In this document: positions 1 through 8,297 of the stretch, in pieces
Numbering within the stretch: the stretch's first letter is position 1
How the letters are laid out: each line of letters begins with the position of its first letter
Source: Sphingobacteriales bacterium 16-39-50
GTDB lineage: Bacteria > Bacteroidota > Bacteroidia > Sphingobacteriales > Sphingobacteriaceae
Reading direction: 5' to 3'
Length of the DNA stretch: 64,000 bases
Assembly (NCBI GenBank): GCA_002257025.1
Contig: NCHA01000001.1
Location: 496,001-560,000, forward strand
Notes under the pieces: model-generated
The model's database searches: none
Seen by the model: the letters and a program-made list of their open reading frames with translations, nothing else
Told to the model about the DNA's origin: nothing
Program-made: the position numbers and the translations under genes

Positions 1-65
1 AATTATATTTCTACAACCACACTATTTATTCTTAAAACCAATACTCCGTTGTCAACTGTCAAATG

Positions 66-566
66 TCAACTAATTAAGTTCAAAATCTCCCCAATCGGTT
101 GATCACTATCAATCAATATCCCTTTCACTCCTGCTGCTTCTCCGGCAATCACATCCCGTTCCCTGTCGCCGATAAAATAGGATGAGCCGGCATCTATACC
201 AAAACGGGCTATGGCCTTTTCAAGCATTATTGATCCTGGTTTACGGCACAAGCATTTCCCGTTATATTCGGGATGATGTCTGCAGTAATAAATGTCTGCT
301 AGATGAATCCCCTGATCAGCATAAGTCTTTCTGAGGTGATCATGCATCAAACCCAGTGTATCTTCCGAATACCAACCTTTGGCTAATCCACCCTGATTGG
401 TAATAACAATCAATAAATAACCCCGCGATTGCAATTCTATTAAAGCCGGAAAATTATGCTCCAGCACTTTAAAGTCCTCGAATTTGCATACATAATCCCC
501 TAGTTCTTTATTTAAAACCCCATCACGATCTAAAAAAACGGCTTTTTTCATTTTATTTCTTATCAT
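66..566 (-). CDS. gmhB: HAD-family histidinol/heptose-bisphosphate phosphatase, GmhB-like
   Basis: 166-residue HAD phosphatase of the D-glycero-D-manno-heptose 1,7-bisphosphate 7-phosphatase type, which in lipopolysaccharide heptose synthesis removes the C7 phosphate. HAD motif I is FLDRDGV (Asp13 and Asp15), motif II is ITNQGG (about 55-60), and the late Asp motif is GDRERD (about 133-138). The family's zinc loop is present: Cys95, His97/His98, Cys105 and Cys107, followed by RKP. The start could also be Met6 (MKKAVFLDRDG), which matches family N termini better. It is cytoplasmic with no signal peptide. It stands alone, divergent from the OPT transporter. The family call is firm; the substrate is not, because relatives act on other sugar bisphosphates or histidinol phosphate. 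Confidence 0.85.
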   Translation of the reverse strand: MIRNKMKKAVFLDRDGVLNKELGDYVCKFEDFKVLEHNFPALIELQSRGYLLIVITNQGGLAKGWYSEDTLGLMHDHLRKTYADQGIHLADIYYCRHHPEYNGKCLCRKPGSIMLEKAIARFGIDAGSSYFIGDRERDVIAGEAAGVKGILIDSDQPIGEILNLIS

Positions 567-685
567 TCAAAATTGGTCCTTAAACTTAAACTTTGCAGGA
601 GGATAATTTAAATTCAAATCGCTCTTACATATTTCAAATATCGCTAAAAGAAGTATCTTTAATTTACAAAACCAATTAAAATACT

Positions 686-2737
686 ATGTCGGACACTACA
701 GAAAAGAAAGAGTTTAAGCCCTATATCAGTTCAGATAGCAAGGTGGCTGAATTCACCGTAAAATCAGTGTTGCTTGGGGCTATATTCGGGATCATATTTG
801 GGGCAGCAACCGTTTATCTTGCATTAAAAGCCGGATTAACAGTCTCGGCATCAATCCCAATCGCCGTATTGGCTATTTCAATTGGCCGAAAATTCTTCAA
901 AACAACCATACTTGAAAATAACATTATACAGACGACAGGTTCTGCCGGAGAATCAATTGCCGCAGGTGTTGTGTTCACCCTGCCGGGATTTCTGTTTCTA
1001 TCTGCGGGGAGTAACAGCGAATCCTTTTTCTCTTACTGGCCAATTTTCTTTCTTGCTGCTTTGGGAGGAATACTTGGAACCCTGATGATGATTCCACTCA
1101 GGAGATCCCTGATAGTTGAAGAACACCAAAGTCTGCCTTATCCGGAAGGAACTGCATGTGCATCCGTATTGATTGCAGGTGAAAAAGGAGGCGACTTTGC
1201 TAAAACAGCTTATTACGGACTTGCTTTTGCATTTGCCTATGCTATTCTTCAGAAGATATTTCATTTGATTGCAGAGGCCCCTACCTGGGCAACAAGCCAG
1301 GCAAACAAGTTCTTTCCTTCGGCAACAGTAAATGGTGAAATCACTCCCGAATATATGGGTGTTGGTTATATTATCGGGCCAAAGATTGCCGGAGTTCTGG
1401 TAGCAGGTGGTGTACTTGCCTGGCTGGGACTTATCCCTTTACTGGCAACACTTGTACCGGCAGAAACCATTGCCTATCAATTAGTTAAGCTGGGTTACCT
1501 GAAAGATGTATATAGTCCCGGAGGACCGGGAGGATGGGATCCTTTAAACATGGTCTTTGCCAATACAGCTACAGCAATATATCAGGCTTATGTAAAACAG
1601 ATTGGGGCAGGTGCAGTTGCTGCAGGTGGATTTATCACCCTGCTTAAAACCATTCCTACAATTGTTTCTTCCTTCAAATCAAGCCTGGCTTCGATGAATA
1701 AGTCGAATTCAGAAAAGCAGACTATCAAACGCACAGACGATGACCTTTCATTTAAGATCGTCATTTTTGGAAGCCTTGGACTTATTTTACTGATGGCTTT
1801 ATTACCACAAATACCCGGCGATTCTGTATTAAACAAATTATTGATCGGTGTTTTAGTTATCATCTTCGGATTTTTCTTTGTTACTGTATCCAGCAGGATC
1901 GTAGGCTTGATCGGAACCTCCTCCAATCCTGTATCAGGAATGACCATCGCCACATTAATGGGAACCTGTCTGATTTTTATCAGTATTGGCTGGACCGGCC
2001 ATTTATACGAGCCGATGGCATTGGTTGTAGGTAGCATGATCTGTATTGCTGCTGCAAATGCTGGTGCTACATCGCAGGACCTTAAAACGGGATATATCGT
2101 AGGCGCTACTCCAAGATATCAGCAATTAGCGCTTTTTGTTGGGGCAATTGTTTCTGCAGTTGTAATCGGTCTGACACTTTCTGTACTTGACAGGCCGACA
2201 GTTGAAATGACTGCACAGGGAATAACACATGCAATCGGGACGGAAACCTATCCTGCACCTCAGGGAACGCTGATGGCCACTTTGATCAAAGGACTACTCT
2301 CATTTAACCTCGACTGGCAATTTGTACTCGTTGGAGTCTTTCTGGCGATCACAATCGAATTATGTGGAGTAAAATCACTCTCTTTTGCTGTTGGAGCTTA
2401 TTTACCCCTATCCACTACCCTGCCAATCTTTGCCGGAGGAGCCATTAAAGGTTTGGTTGAAATGAGATCAAAGAAAAATGGTATTAAATCAGAAGATGAA
2501 GAACTGGGTAAAGGAAATTTGTTTGCTACGGGACTCGTTGCCGGTGGTGCACTTATGGGTGTTATCTATGCCTTCCTGATGGCATTTGAATCAACCGGTG
2601 GACCAGTGGGAAGCTTGAATATGGAAGAGCACCTGAGCGGCATGCTTGGCTCCGGAGGATATCAAATCTTAGGATTTATGTTCTTCCTGTTCATGGGCTG
2701 GACCTTATACCGTATCGCGATCAGTAAAGACAAGTAA
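686..2737 (+). CDS. OPT family oligopeptide transporter
   Basis: 683-residue polytopic inner-membrane protein of the oligopeptide transporter (OPT) superfamily, which imports peptides or metal chelates with protons. After a short polar N terminus (residues 1-25) it has many hydrophobic segments. Family-typical stretches include LKAGLTVSASIPIAVLAIS near residue 50, the loop EEHQSLPYPEGTACA near residue 145, and an NAGATSQDLKTGYIVGATP segment near residue 460. Full length for the prokaryotic branch. A near-consensus -7 element (TATCTTTA, 654-661) lies about 24 bp upstream of the ATG. A hairpin and a cluster of palindromes follow the stop codon. No partner genes are adjacent, so the substrate is unknown. 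Confidence 0.9.
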   Translation: MSDTTEKKEFKPYISSDSKVAEFTVKSVLLGAIFGIIFGAATVYLALKAGLTVSASIPIAVLAISIGRKFFKTTILENNIIQTTGSAGESIAAGVVFTLPGFLFLSAGSNSESFFSYWPIFFLAALGGILGTLMMIPLRRSLIVEEHQSLPYPEGTACASVLIAGEKGGDFAKTAYYGLAFAFAYAILQKIFHLIAEAPTWATSQANKFFPSATVNGEITPEYMGVGYIIGPKIAGVLVAGGVLAWLGLIPLLATLVPAETIAYQLVKLGYLKDVYSPGGPGGWDPLNMVFANTATAIYQAYVKQIGAGAVAAGGFITLLKTIPTIVSSFKSSLASMNKSNSEKQTIKRTDDDLSFKIVIFGSLGLILLMALLPQIPGDSVLNKLLIGVLVIIFGFFFVTVSSRIVGLIGTSSNPVSGMTIATLMGTCLIFISIGWTGHLYEPMALVVGSMICIAAANAGATSQDLKTGYIVGATPRYQQLALFVGAIVSAVVIGLTLSVLDRPTVEMTAQGITHAIGTETYPAPQGTLMATLIKGLLSFNLDWQFVLVGVFLAITIELCGVKSLSFAVGAYLPLSTTLPIFAGGAIKGLVEMRSKKNGIKSEDEELGKGNLFATGLVAGGALMGVIYAFLMAFESTGGPVGSLNMEEHLSGMLGSGGYQILGFMFFLFMGWTLYRIAISKDK

Positions 2738-2762
2738 TTCATAAACAACAGATAGTGTAAAG

Positions 2763-2782
2763 TTCGGGTAGAAATACCCGAA
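2763..2782 (+). terminator. Perfect hairpin just after the OPT gene
   Basis: An 8-bp perfect stem (TTCGGGTA / TACCCGAA) closes a GAAA tetraloop 26 bp after the OPT stop codon. No T-run follows, so it may be a weak terminator or an mRNA 3'-end stabiliser, not a classic intrinsic terminator. It abuts the palindrome cluster that starts at 2786. Confidence 0.5.
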
Positions 2783-2785
2783 CGT

Positions 2786-2940
2786 TGACCCTGAAGGGGT
2801 CAAATGTTTATAGAAAATTAACACGAAAATCTCGACCCTGAAGGGGTCGCATGTGACAATTTAAAACACATACGACCCCTTCAGGGTCGTAAAACGGGAA
2901 TTTATGACGTTTCTATAAACATACGACCCCTATGGGGTCG
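2786..2940. repeat. Nested inverted-repeat element built from four GACCCC-type palindromes
   Basis: Four 17-bp near-palindromes of the form YGACCCTGAAGGGGTCR lie at 2786-2802, 2833-2849, 2873-2889 (inverted) and 2924-2940 (CGACCCCTATGGGGTCG). They are nested. Units 2 and 3 with flanks form a 23-bp inverted repeat (2833-2855 against 2867-2889, one mismatch, 11-nt loop). The 13-mer beside unit 1 (2804-2816, ATGTTTATAGAAA) is exactly inverted at 2910-2922 beside unit 4. The whole 155 bp can therefore fold as one long arm or as four small hairpins. No coding potential seen. It is probably a dispersed intergenic repeat of REP or MITE type; no second copy occurs in this window. Confidence 0.75.
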
Positions 2941-3185
2941 AAGAACAAAAAGTTTAACCGAAAAACTTAGTTAATCAATTAGCATAAATCATAACAGAAT
3001 ACATTCTTCTGCGATGACGGTATTCTAAGTGGTTGTGTTATCACCGACCAATGAAATGATCGTGCTTGATACGGATAACACCGACCAGAGGGAAATAGCG
3101 AACCTAAGAGTGGGACAGATCACAATTCTATTTCCCGCTTCTCACATTTGCTAATCTGCTCATTTGCTAATTCTCTCAATAACCT
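2941..3185. other. Intergenic remainder with a 41-codon open frame
   Basis: No recognised gene. A GTG-started plus-strand frame at 3029-3154 encodes 41 residues that look protein-like (it contains TNEMIVLDTDNTDQREIAN) but match no family I know. It could be a remnant or a small protein. The DNA also holds the repeated word CACCGACCA (twice near 3043-3088) and an exact 9-bp inverted repeat GGGAAATAG / CTATTTCCC at 3090-3098 and 3128-3136. Confidence 0.3.
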
Positions 3186-3779
3186 TTAGGGAATATTGCT
3201 TACCCCACCTGATACAATGAATTTCATCGCTTCACTGGCACTCATTTTAAGCGGTTTGACGCGATCAGCGTTGACAATGCATAATTGTCCGGCGAAGGAA
3301 TAAGATAAAGGAAAATATACCGCAACCTCACCCGGGTAACCGATCTTGGAAAGGTCTTTTTGGGTCAGGAAGCCAATTTTCTTAAATCCTGTTTCATTTA
3401 CTTCAACAACTACAGGTTCGTTGAATTTCTTATCATCACCTACAAAAGCCTCAGTAAGATCTTTAAAAGAGGTATAAATTACATTAAATACGGGCAACCT
3501 TTTGAACCAGGAGCCAAACCATTTTTTGATCGGATCAGTTACAAAGTTTGTTACGACGATTCCAACCACAATCAGAATCACCACAACACTAAGAATACCT
3601 AATCCGGGAATATAGATAGGTTTTCCGGTCTGGTCTACCCAAATTACATCACTTAAATTAAGTGCCGAATCCAGCTTGGAAACTGCCCAGTAAATAAAAA
3701 ATAAAGCCGCGGCAATTGGTAGAATTACCAGGGCGCCCCTTACGAGGTAATTAAATAAAGCTCTGACTATTCTATTCAT
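3186..3779 (-). CDS. DUF502 family membrane protein
   Basis: 197-residue protein of the DUF502 family, whose function is not established. Two hydrophobic segments (about 14-33 and 57-82) flank a short loop and are followed by the family signature near residues 83-115 (DPIKKWFGSWFKRLPVFN, then YTSFKDLTEAF) and a soluble C-terminal half with the typical GFLT and YFPLSYSFAGQL stretches. Its start codon overlaps the last 8 bp of murF-alr, so the two are co-transcribed and probably translationally coupled. The coupling suggests a role at the cell envelope, but that is inference. Confidence 0.88.
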   Translation of the reverse strand: MNRIVRALFNYLVRGALVILPIAAALFFIYWAVSKLDSALNLSDVIWVDQTGKPIYIPGLGILSVVVILIVVGIVVTNFVTDPIKKWFGSWFKRLPVFNVIYTSFKDLTEAFVGDDKKFNEPVVVEVNETGFKKIGFLTQKDLSKIGYPGEVAVYFPLSYSFAGQLCIVNADRVKPLKMSASEAMKFIVSGGVSNIP

Positions 3780-6231
3780 AATAATAAATTCGTTTCACAC
3801 GCTGTGAAATGCCTGTCAACACCTCATAAGGTATCGTATCCAGCTGTTTTGCAAGATCTTCCACCCTGATCTGATCATTAAACACGATCACCTCATCCCC
3901 TTCGGCAGCATCAATTCCGCTGATATCCAGCATGCACATATCCATACAAATCTTTCCGATCGTCGGGACTTCCTTACCTCTTACGATCATTTTACCTTTT
4001 CCATTGCCCAATCCCCTGCGGTAACCGTCTGCATAACCGATCTTCACGGTAGCAATCTTACCTCCTTCAGGCATCTTCCCTTCCCTGCTGTACCCTATTG
4101 TATCGCCAGCAGGAATATTCTTGATCTGTGATATACTCGTTTTCAGCGAAGTTACGGTTTGTAAGGGAGATTTTGAATCATAAGCCGAATCTATCCCATA
4201 AAGGCCAATACCAAGGCGAACCATATCAAAACGGGAATCCGGCCAGCGGCTGATCCCGGAAGTATTGGCTATATGCCGCATGAATGAATAATTCAGGTTT
4301 TTACTAATCCTTTCAGACAGCCTGAAAAAAAGATCGATCTGATATCTGGTGAATTCATCATGTTTGGGGTCTTCACTTGCCACCAGATGAGAAAACACAC
4401 TCTGAATGCGTACTCCTTTTGAATTGACAAGAATTTCAAGCAGTTCATCCAGTTCATCCTCCATAAAGCCAAGCCGGTGCATACCGGTATCCAGTTTGAG
4501 GTGAACTGGATAATTTTCCAGATTCTTCAGGTTCAAAACCTCTATTAACTGATTTAAAACCCTTGTACTGAAGATCTCCGGTTCGAGTTTATGCTGAATA
4601 ATCGTTTCAAATGCCATTGCATCCGGACTCATCACCATAATTGGTAAACTGCATCCGGCATTCCGTAATGCAACACCTTCATCAGCATAGGCAACAGCCA
4701 GATAATCTACCTTATTGAATTCCAGGAGATTGGCTATCTCAAAACTGCCGCTGCCATAAGAAAAAGCCTTCACCATGGCCATTATTTTTGTCCCTGCCCC
4801 TAATTCCAGCTTATAATGATTCAGATTGTGCTCCAGTGCATTCAGATTAATCTCCAGAACGGTTTCATGAACCTTCTGCGTTAAAAGCTGACTGACTCGC
4901 TCAAATTCGAAAGCCCTTGCACCTTTTAAAAGTATAGTCTCATTGTGAAACTTTATTGAGGCGAAATGTTCGAGGAAATCCGCTGTGCTGGCGAAGCATT
5001 CGGTCTCAAATGGATATTGAACAGCGTACTTGCTGATATGCTCCCCTACGGCAATTAAGCGGTCGACTGATTTATTCTCCAGCAGATTCCTGACCTGTTC
5101 ATAAAGAGCTTCGGAATCAGTCCCGGGTATATCAGAAAGAATCAATGTGCGTCGCTGATGCTGGTTTTGTTGTTTCAAAAAATCAAGGGCAATAGCCAGT
5201 GAAGAAAGGTCGAGACTGTAAGAGTCGTCGATTACAGAGCAGTTGTTAATACCATTTTTAAGTTCAAGCCGCATTCCTACCGGAATCAATTTTTCAAGCC
5301 GCTTATCTGCCTCTTCAGGTTCATAACCCAATGCTAATAAGCTTGCCCAGCAGATGATCGCATTTTCAATGGAGGCCTGATCAGTGAAAGGAATCATTGC
5401 CTGAACATCCTTCCCATTGAAACGCGCTCTCAGAAACTGGAATCTTTCCTCAAGCACCTCATCATCAAAAACCTCTAAATTTGACTGTCCGCGATAGTTC
5501 CAGGTGAATTTATTCTTTCCGGGTATTTCACCATCATACTGATCCAGGTATTTATCTGAATAAATAAACAGATCCACTCCTTCAAACAGCTTCAGTTTTT
5601 CCCTGATCTTATCATTAAGGCTTTCAAAACCGGCACTATGAGCTTCCCCGATATTAGTTAATATTCCAATCGTAGGACGAATTATCCTGGCCAGATTCTC
5701 CATCTCGCCCGTTTTGGATACTCCGGCTTCAAAGATCGCCAGATCATTCTCCTCATTCATTTCCCATACCGAGACCGGTACCCCGATCTGAGAATTATAA
5801 CTTTTAGGACTTCTGACAATATTACTTTCAGGAACCAGGAGCTGATAGAGCCATTCTTTAACAATAGTTTTACCATTGCTACCGGTGATACCGATGACCG
5901 GATAATTGAATTTTGAACGATGAGCAGCTGCCAGATCCTGCAAAGCCATTAGCGTATCATCAACCATGTAGAAGTTTGCATCAGGATAAGCTCCGGTATC
6001 AAATTCGGAATCAGAAATTACAAAACTCCTTACTCCAGCTTCATAAACGGCAGCAATAAAGCTATGTCCGTCCCTCCTCGCTTTCAGGGCAAAAAATAGC
6101 GCATGATTGATATCGCTAAGCTTCCGGCTGTCGCTAAGAATGGTTCTGATCAAAATATCCTTATTCTGAATAAAAGACTCCGCTTTGAGGATACCTGTGA
6201 GATCTTCTGTTGAATATAGGATATGGTTCAT
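3772..6231 (-). CDS. murF: Bifunctional MurF ligase / alanine racemase fusion
   Basis: 819-residue fusion typical of Bacteroidota. The N-terminal part (about 1-445) is UDP-N-acetylmuramoyl-tripeptide:D-alanyl-D-alanine ligase, with the ATP-binding loop GITGSNGKT at 114-122. The C-terminal part (about 450-819) is a PLP-dependent alanine racemase of fold type III, with the lysine in MAMVKAFSYGSG near residue 490, LDTGMHRLGF, and the catalytic-tyrosine region (TIGYSREGK, then IGYADGYRR). One polypeptide thus makes D-alanine and joins D-Ala-D-Ala to the peptidoglycan precursor. The racemase lysine loop reads AFSYGSG where stand-alone enzymes usually have ANAYGHG. Divergent from recX; DUF502 overlaps its 3' end. 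Confidence 0.95.
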   Translation of the reverse strand: MNHILYSTEDLTGILKAESFIQNKDILIRTILSDSRKLSDINHALFFALKARRDGHSFIAAVYEAGVRSFVISDSEFDTGAYPDANFYMVDDTLMALQDLAAAHRSKFNYPVIGITGSNGKTIVKEWLYQLLVPESNIVRSPKSYNSQIGVPVSVWEMNEENDLAIFEAGVSKTGEMENLARIIRPTIGILTNIGEAHSAGFESLNDKIREKLKLFEGVDLFIYSDKYLDQYDGEIPGKNKFTWNYRGQSNLEVFDDEVLEERFQFLRARFNGKDVQAMIPFTDQASIENAIICWASLLALGYEPEEADKRLEKLIPVGMRLELKNGINNCSVIDDSYSLDLSSLAIALDFLKQQNQHQRRTLILSDIPGTDSEALYEQVRNLLENKSVDRLIAVGEHISKYAVQYPFETECFASTADFLEHFASIKFHNETILLKGARAFEFERVSQLLTQKVHETVLEINLNALEHNLNHYKLELGAGTKIMAMVKAFSYGSGSFEIANLLEFNKVDYLAVAYADEGVALRNAGCSLPIMVMSPDAMAFETIIQHKLEPEIFSTRVLNQLIEVLNLKNLENYPVHLKLDTGMHRLGFMEDELDELLEILVNSKGVRIQSVFSHLVASEDPKHDEFTRYQIDLFFRLSERISKNLNYSFMRHIANTSGISRWPDSRFDMVRLGIGLYGIDSAYDSKSPLQTVTSLKTSISQIKNIPAGDTIGYSREGKMPEGGKIATVKIGYADGYRRGLGNGKGKMIVRGKEVPTIGKICMDMCMLDISGIDAAEGDEVIVFNDQIRVEDLAKQLDTIPYEVLTGISQRVKRIYYYE

Positions 6232-6290
6232 TCTGCTAATTTCAATAATTTTTAAAGATTCCTCTTAAATATTTGCGATATTTCAGTACT

Positions 6291-6770
6291 TTGAAAAACG
6301 AGAACAATAAGCCTAAAATATTCAGCAGAGAACAGGCCAAACTGAAAGCTGAAAGCTATTGCGCCTACCAGGAAAGGTCGCAATATGAGTTAAGGAACAA
6401 GCTTTATGAATGGGGTTTGCATCAGAAAGATGTGGAAGAGATCATTTCTGAACTTATTGATCAGAATTTCCTGAATGAGGAGCGTTTTTCGAGAGCCTAT
6501 ACCCTCGGGAAATTCAGGATCAAAGCCTGGGGCAAATTGAAGATAAAACAGGGTTTAAAATTGAAGGGCGTTCCGGATAAACTGATTGCTAAATCACTTA
6601 GTGCGATTGACATGGATGATTATCTTTCAAAGCTGAAACAGCTGCTGGAGAAAAAATCGAAAACAATCACGGAGAAAGATCCTTTTAAGCGACGCTATCT
6701 TTTAAGCCGCTATGCTGCAGGTAAAGGTTATGAGAGTGAGCTTATCTCTGAACTGCTGATTAGGGAATAG
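6291..6770 (+). CDS. recX: RecX family regulator of RecA
   Basis: RecX binds RecA filaments and limits their growth. The body shows the three-helix repeats of the family: AESYCAYQERSQYELRNKL, then the EEIISELIDQNFLNEERF segment with YTLGKFRIKAWGKLKI. There is no ATG in frame near the start. A TTG at 6273 is possible, but it sits inside a promoter-like ATATTTGCG element, so I prefer the TTG at 6291, which gives 159 residues beginning MKNENNKPKIFS. Length is normal for the family. Divergent from murF-alr with an intergenic space of about 60 bp. Confidence 0.85.
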   Translation: MKNENNKPKIFSREQAKLKAESYCAYQERSQYELRNKLYEWGLHQKDVEEIISELIDQNFLNEERFSRAYTLGKFRIKAWGKLKIKQGLKLKGVPDKLIAKSLSAIDMDDYLSKLKQLLEKKSKTITEKDPFKRRYLLSRYAAGKGYESELISELLIRE

Positions 6771-7728
6771 GTAATGATTTGAGTAGAACAGGAGATTTTG
6801 AAAGCAGGCCTTTAAAGACTTTACTTAGTGTAAAAAACACTCGTTTTTTATTTAAATATTTATGTAGCGCCCGGCTAGGATGGTTTTCCGAACATAAAGC
6901 TTTTAGGACTGAAAACCGGAAGAAATCCCGGAATTGTTCTTGCAGATTAAACAACGTTTTTATACTAAATCATGAAATAGTACAAAAAAGGGGATTTGAT
7001 GGGCTCATCTTCGCCTCTTGTTGGGCTAAAACTACATTTTTTGACCCATTCTGACCAAGAATAGCCCAAGAAAGACCCTTCAAGAACCCTTTCAGGCCCC
7101 GGGATGGCTCAACCGGAGCCAAAAAATGCATGTAGTCCAAATTTATGAATGAACAAGAGTATAATTTTCCAATATCAAACGAAATCAGCCCTTCTGATAG
7201 AACTTCTCCAGTATAGTGAGCCCATATACAGTGCGACTCATAAACCCCTTAAATTTAAGCTTATTGTTGTCCGGATTTTCAGTGCAGACTTATATGTAAA
7301 TTCTCCCGGTAGATTTTTATCAGGTTTAGCCTTAACAAATCAATAGAATAATGCTAGTTCCTATACTGCTTTATTGAGGTATTAAATTTGACTTAGTGTA
7401 ATTTTAGGTAATTGATAGGATTAACAGATGGATTTTAAAATAACAATACAGAGCTTTGACGCCCTGATCCGGTGAATCCTGAATTTTCTCTTGGTTTAGA
7501 AAGAAATGAGGCGGATCAATAAGTTCCAAATTAAATTACCCGGCTAGCTGAATCCCAAAACTGTACTTCTGGCACCAAATATAGAATTGATCTTACTGAC
7601 TGTACTCCCTGGACACATCCTGCGCCTGACGACCGCCTTCATTTTGAAGCATTTTCAACTTTCCAGTCCTGACAGAATACTGATTAACAATAGTTTAGGA
7701 ATATATGTTCAAAAAAATTAAAAAATAC
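6771..7728. other. Gene-poor kilobase with traces of decayed coding sequence
   Basis: No intact gene recognised. Short protein-like stretches appear in different plus-strand frames: a 23-codon ATG frame at 7145 (MNEQEYNFPISNEI...), a run ending near 7515 that reads PVNPEFSLGLERNEADQ before a stop, and a run up to about 7675 that contains KYRIDLTDCTPWTHPAPDDR. Each is bounded by stop codons, as in a decayed gene. An inverted repeat GGTTTTC / GAAAACC sits at 6882-6888 and 6911-6917. Longer open frames near 6760-7054 on both strands look accidental. Confidence 0.35.
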
Positions 7729-7758
7729 TTGCCAAAATTGCTTTTCTGCCTATATTTG
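7729..7758 (+). promoter_or_regulatory. Promoter of tRNA-Gly
   Basis: A Bacteroidota-type promoter: TTG at 7729-7731, a 19-bp spacer, then TATATTTG at 7751-7758, an exact match to TAnnTTTG. The tRNA begins 14 bp after the -7 element. Confidence 0.75.
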
Positions 7759-7771
7759 CACTCACCAAAAC

Positions 7772-7844
<73 letters not shown>

Positions 7845-7856
7845 CTAATATGAAAC

Positions 7857-7880
7857 TCCCTCCTAACAGAGGGAATTTTT
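7857..7880 (+). terminator. Intrinsic terminator after tRNA-Gly
   Basis: A 6-bp stem TCCCTC / GAGGGA with loop CTAACA is followed by ATTTTT, 12 bp after the tRNA 3' end. Confidence 0.8.
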
Positions 7881-7894
7881 GTTTGAAATAGTAA

Positions 7895-7947
7895 ATAACC
7901 ATCTGCTCGGATGGTGGATCCCGATAGCTATCGGGAGGTAGACACGC
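7895..7947 (+). pseudogene. Truncated tRNA-Leu 5' fragment interrupted by a palindrome
   Basis: The 24 bp at 7895-7918 are identical to 7971-7994, which comprise the 10 bp upstream of the intact tRNA-Leu plus its first 14 bases. The copy then carries an 18-bp palindrome (7919-7936) where the real tRNA has the three bases ACT, and resumes with GGTAGACACGC (7937-7947), identical to 7998-8008. After that the similarity stops: no anticodon arm, variable arm or T arm follows. It is a broken duplicate of the tRNA 5' half and cannot make a tRNA. Confidence 0.8.
7919..7936. repeat. 18-bp perfect palindrome TCCCGATAGCTATCGGGA
   Basis: Perfect dyad inside the tRNA-Leu fragment, replacing ACT of the D arm. 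Its half-site TCCCGA/TCGGGA recurs in the palindromes at 28474-28507, so it looks like a member of a dispersed palindromic family and not part of the tRNA. Confidence 0.7.
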
Positions 7948-7980
7948 CAATTGGATTGTCAGAGCAAATTATAACCATCT

Positions 7981-8066
7981 GCTCGGATGGTGGAACTGGT
8001 AGACACGCAGGACTTAAAATCCTGTTCGCCCTAAAGCGAGTGCGGGTTCGATTCCCGCTCCGAGTA
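7981..8066 (+). tRNA. tRNA-Leu (anticodon UAA)
   Basis: 86-nt class II tRNA. The acceptor stem is GCTCGGA / TCCGAGT (first pair G-U) with discriminator A8066. The anticodon stem CAGGA / TCCTG encloses loop CTTAAAA with TAA at 8015-8017. There is a long variable arm (TCGC / GCGA around 8025-8038), and the T arm GCGGGTTCGATTCCCGC spans 8042-8058. CCA is not encoded. Confidence 0.96.
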
Positions 8067-8071
8067 CAATT

Positions 8072-8110
8072 AACCGCTTTTAGATTATTCTAAAGCGGTT
8101 TTTTGTTTTT
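8072..8110 (+). terminator. Intrinsic terminator after tRNA-Leu
   Basis: A 9-bp perfect stem AACCGCTTT (8072-8080) / AAAGCGGTT (8092-8100) is followed by TTTTGTTTTT. Confidence 0.88.
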
Positions 8111-8297
8111 ACATCCCTTTTTTACAATAAAGTTTTAGTTTAAACAATAAAACCTTTTCATAAGCGGACGTAATAATTTAAACACTTAAACCCACTTTAC
8201 ATATGTAAATACGATTGGCATATCAATATGGTCTATACCTCCATTTTAATCTTAAAACCCTTAAAGGGGTAGTTGCCCTTCTAAAGTTTTAGTATTG

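Noticed and set aside
6760-7054. Open frames on both strands (plus 6779-7054, minus 6760-6954)
   Set aside because: Both lack ordinary starts or family similarity, have skewed composition (Ser, Arg, Cys, Phe rich) and overlap each other; treated as chance frames in a decayed region.
7911-8093. 60-codon frame spanning the tRNA-Leu gene
   Set aside because: It translates the tRNA and its broken copy; the RNA gene explains the sequence.
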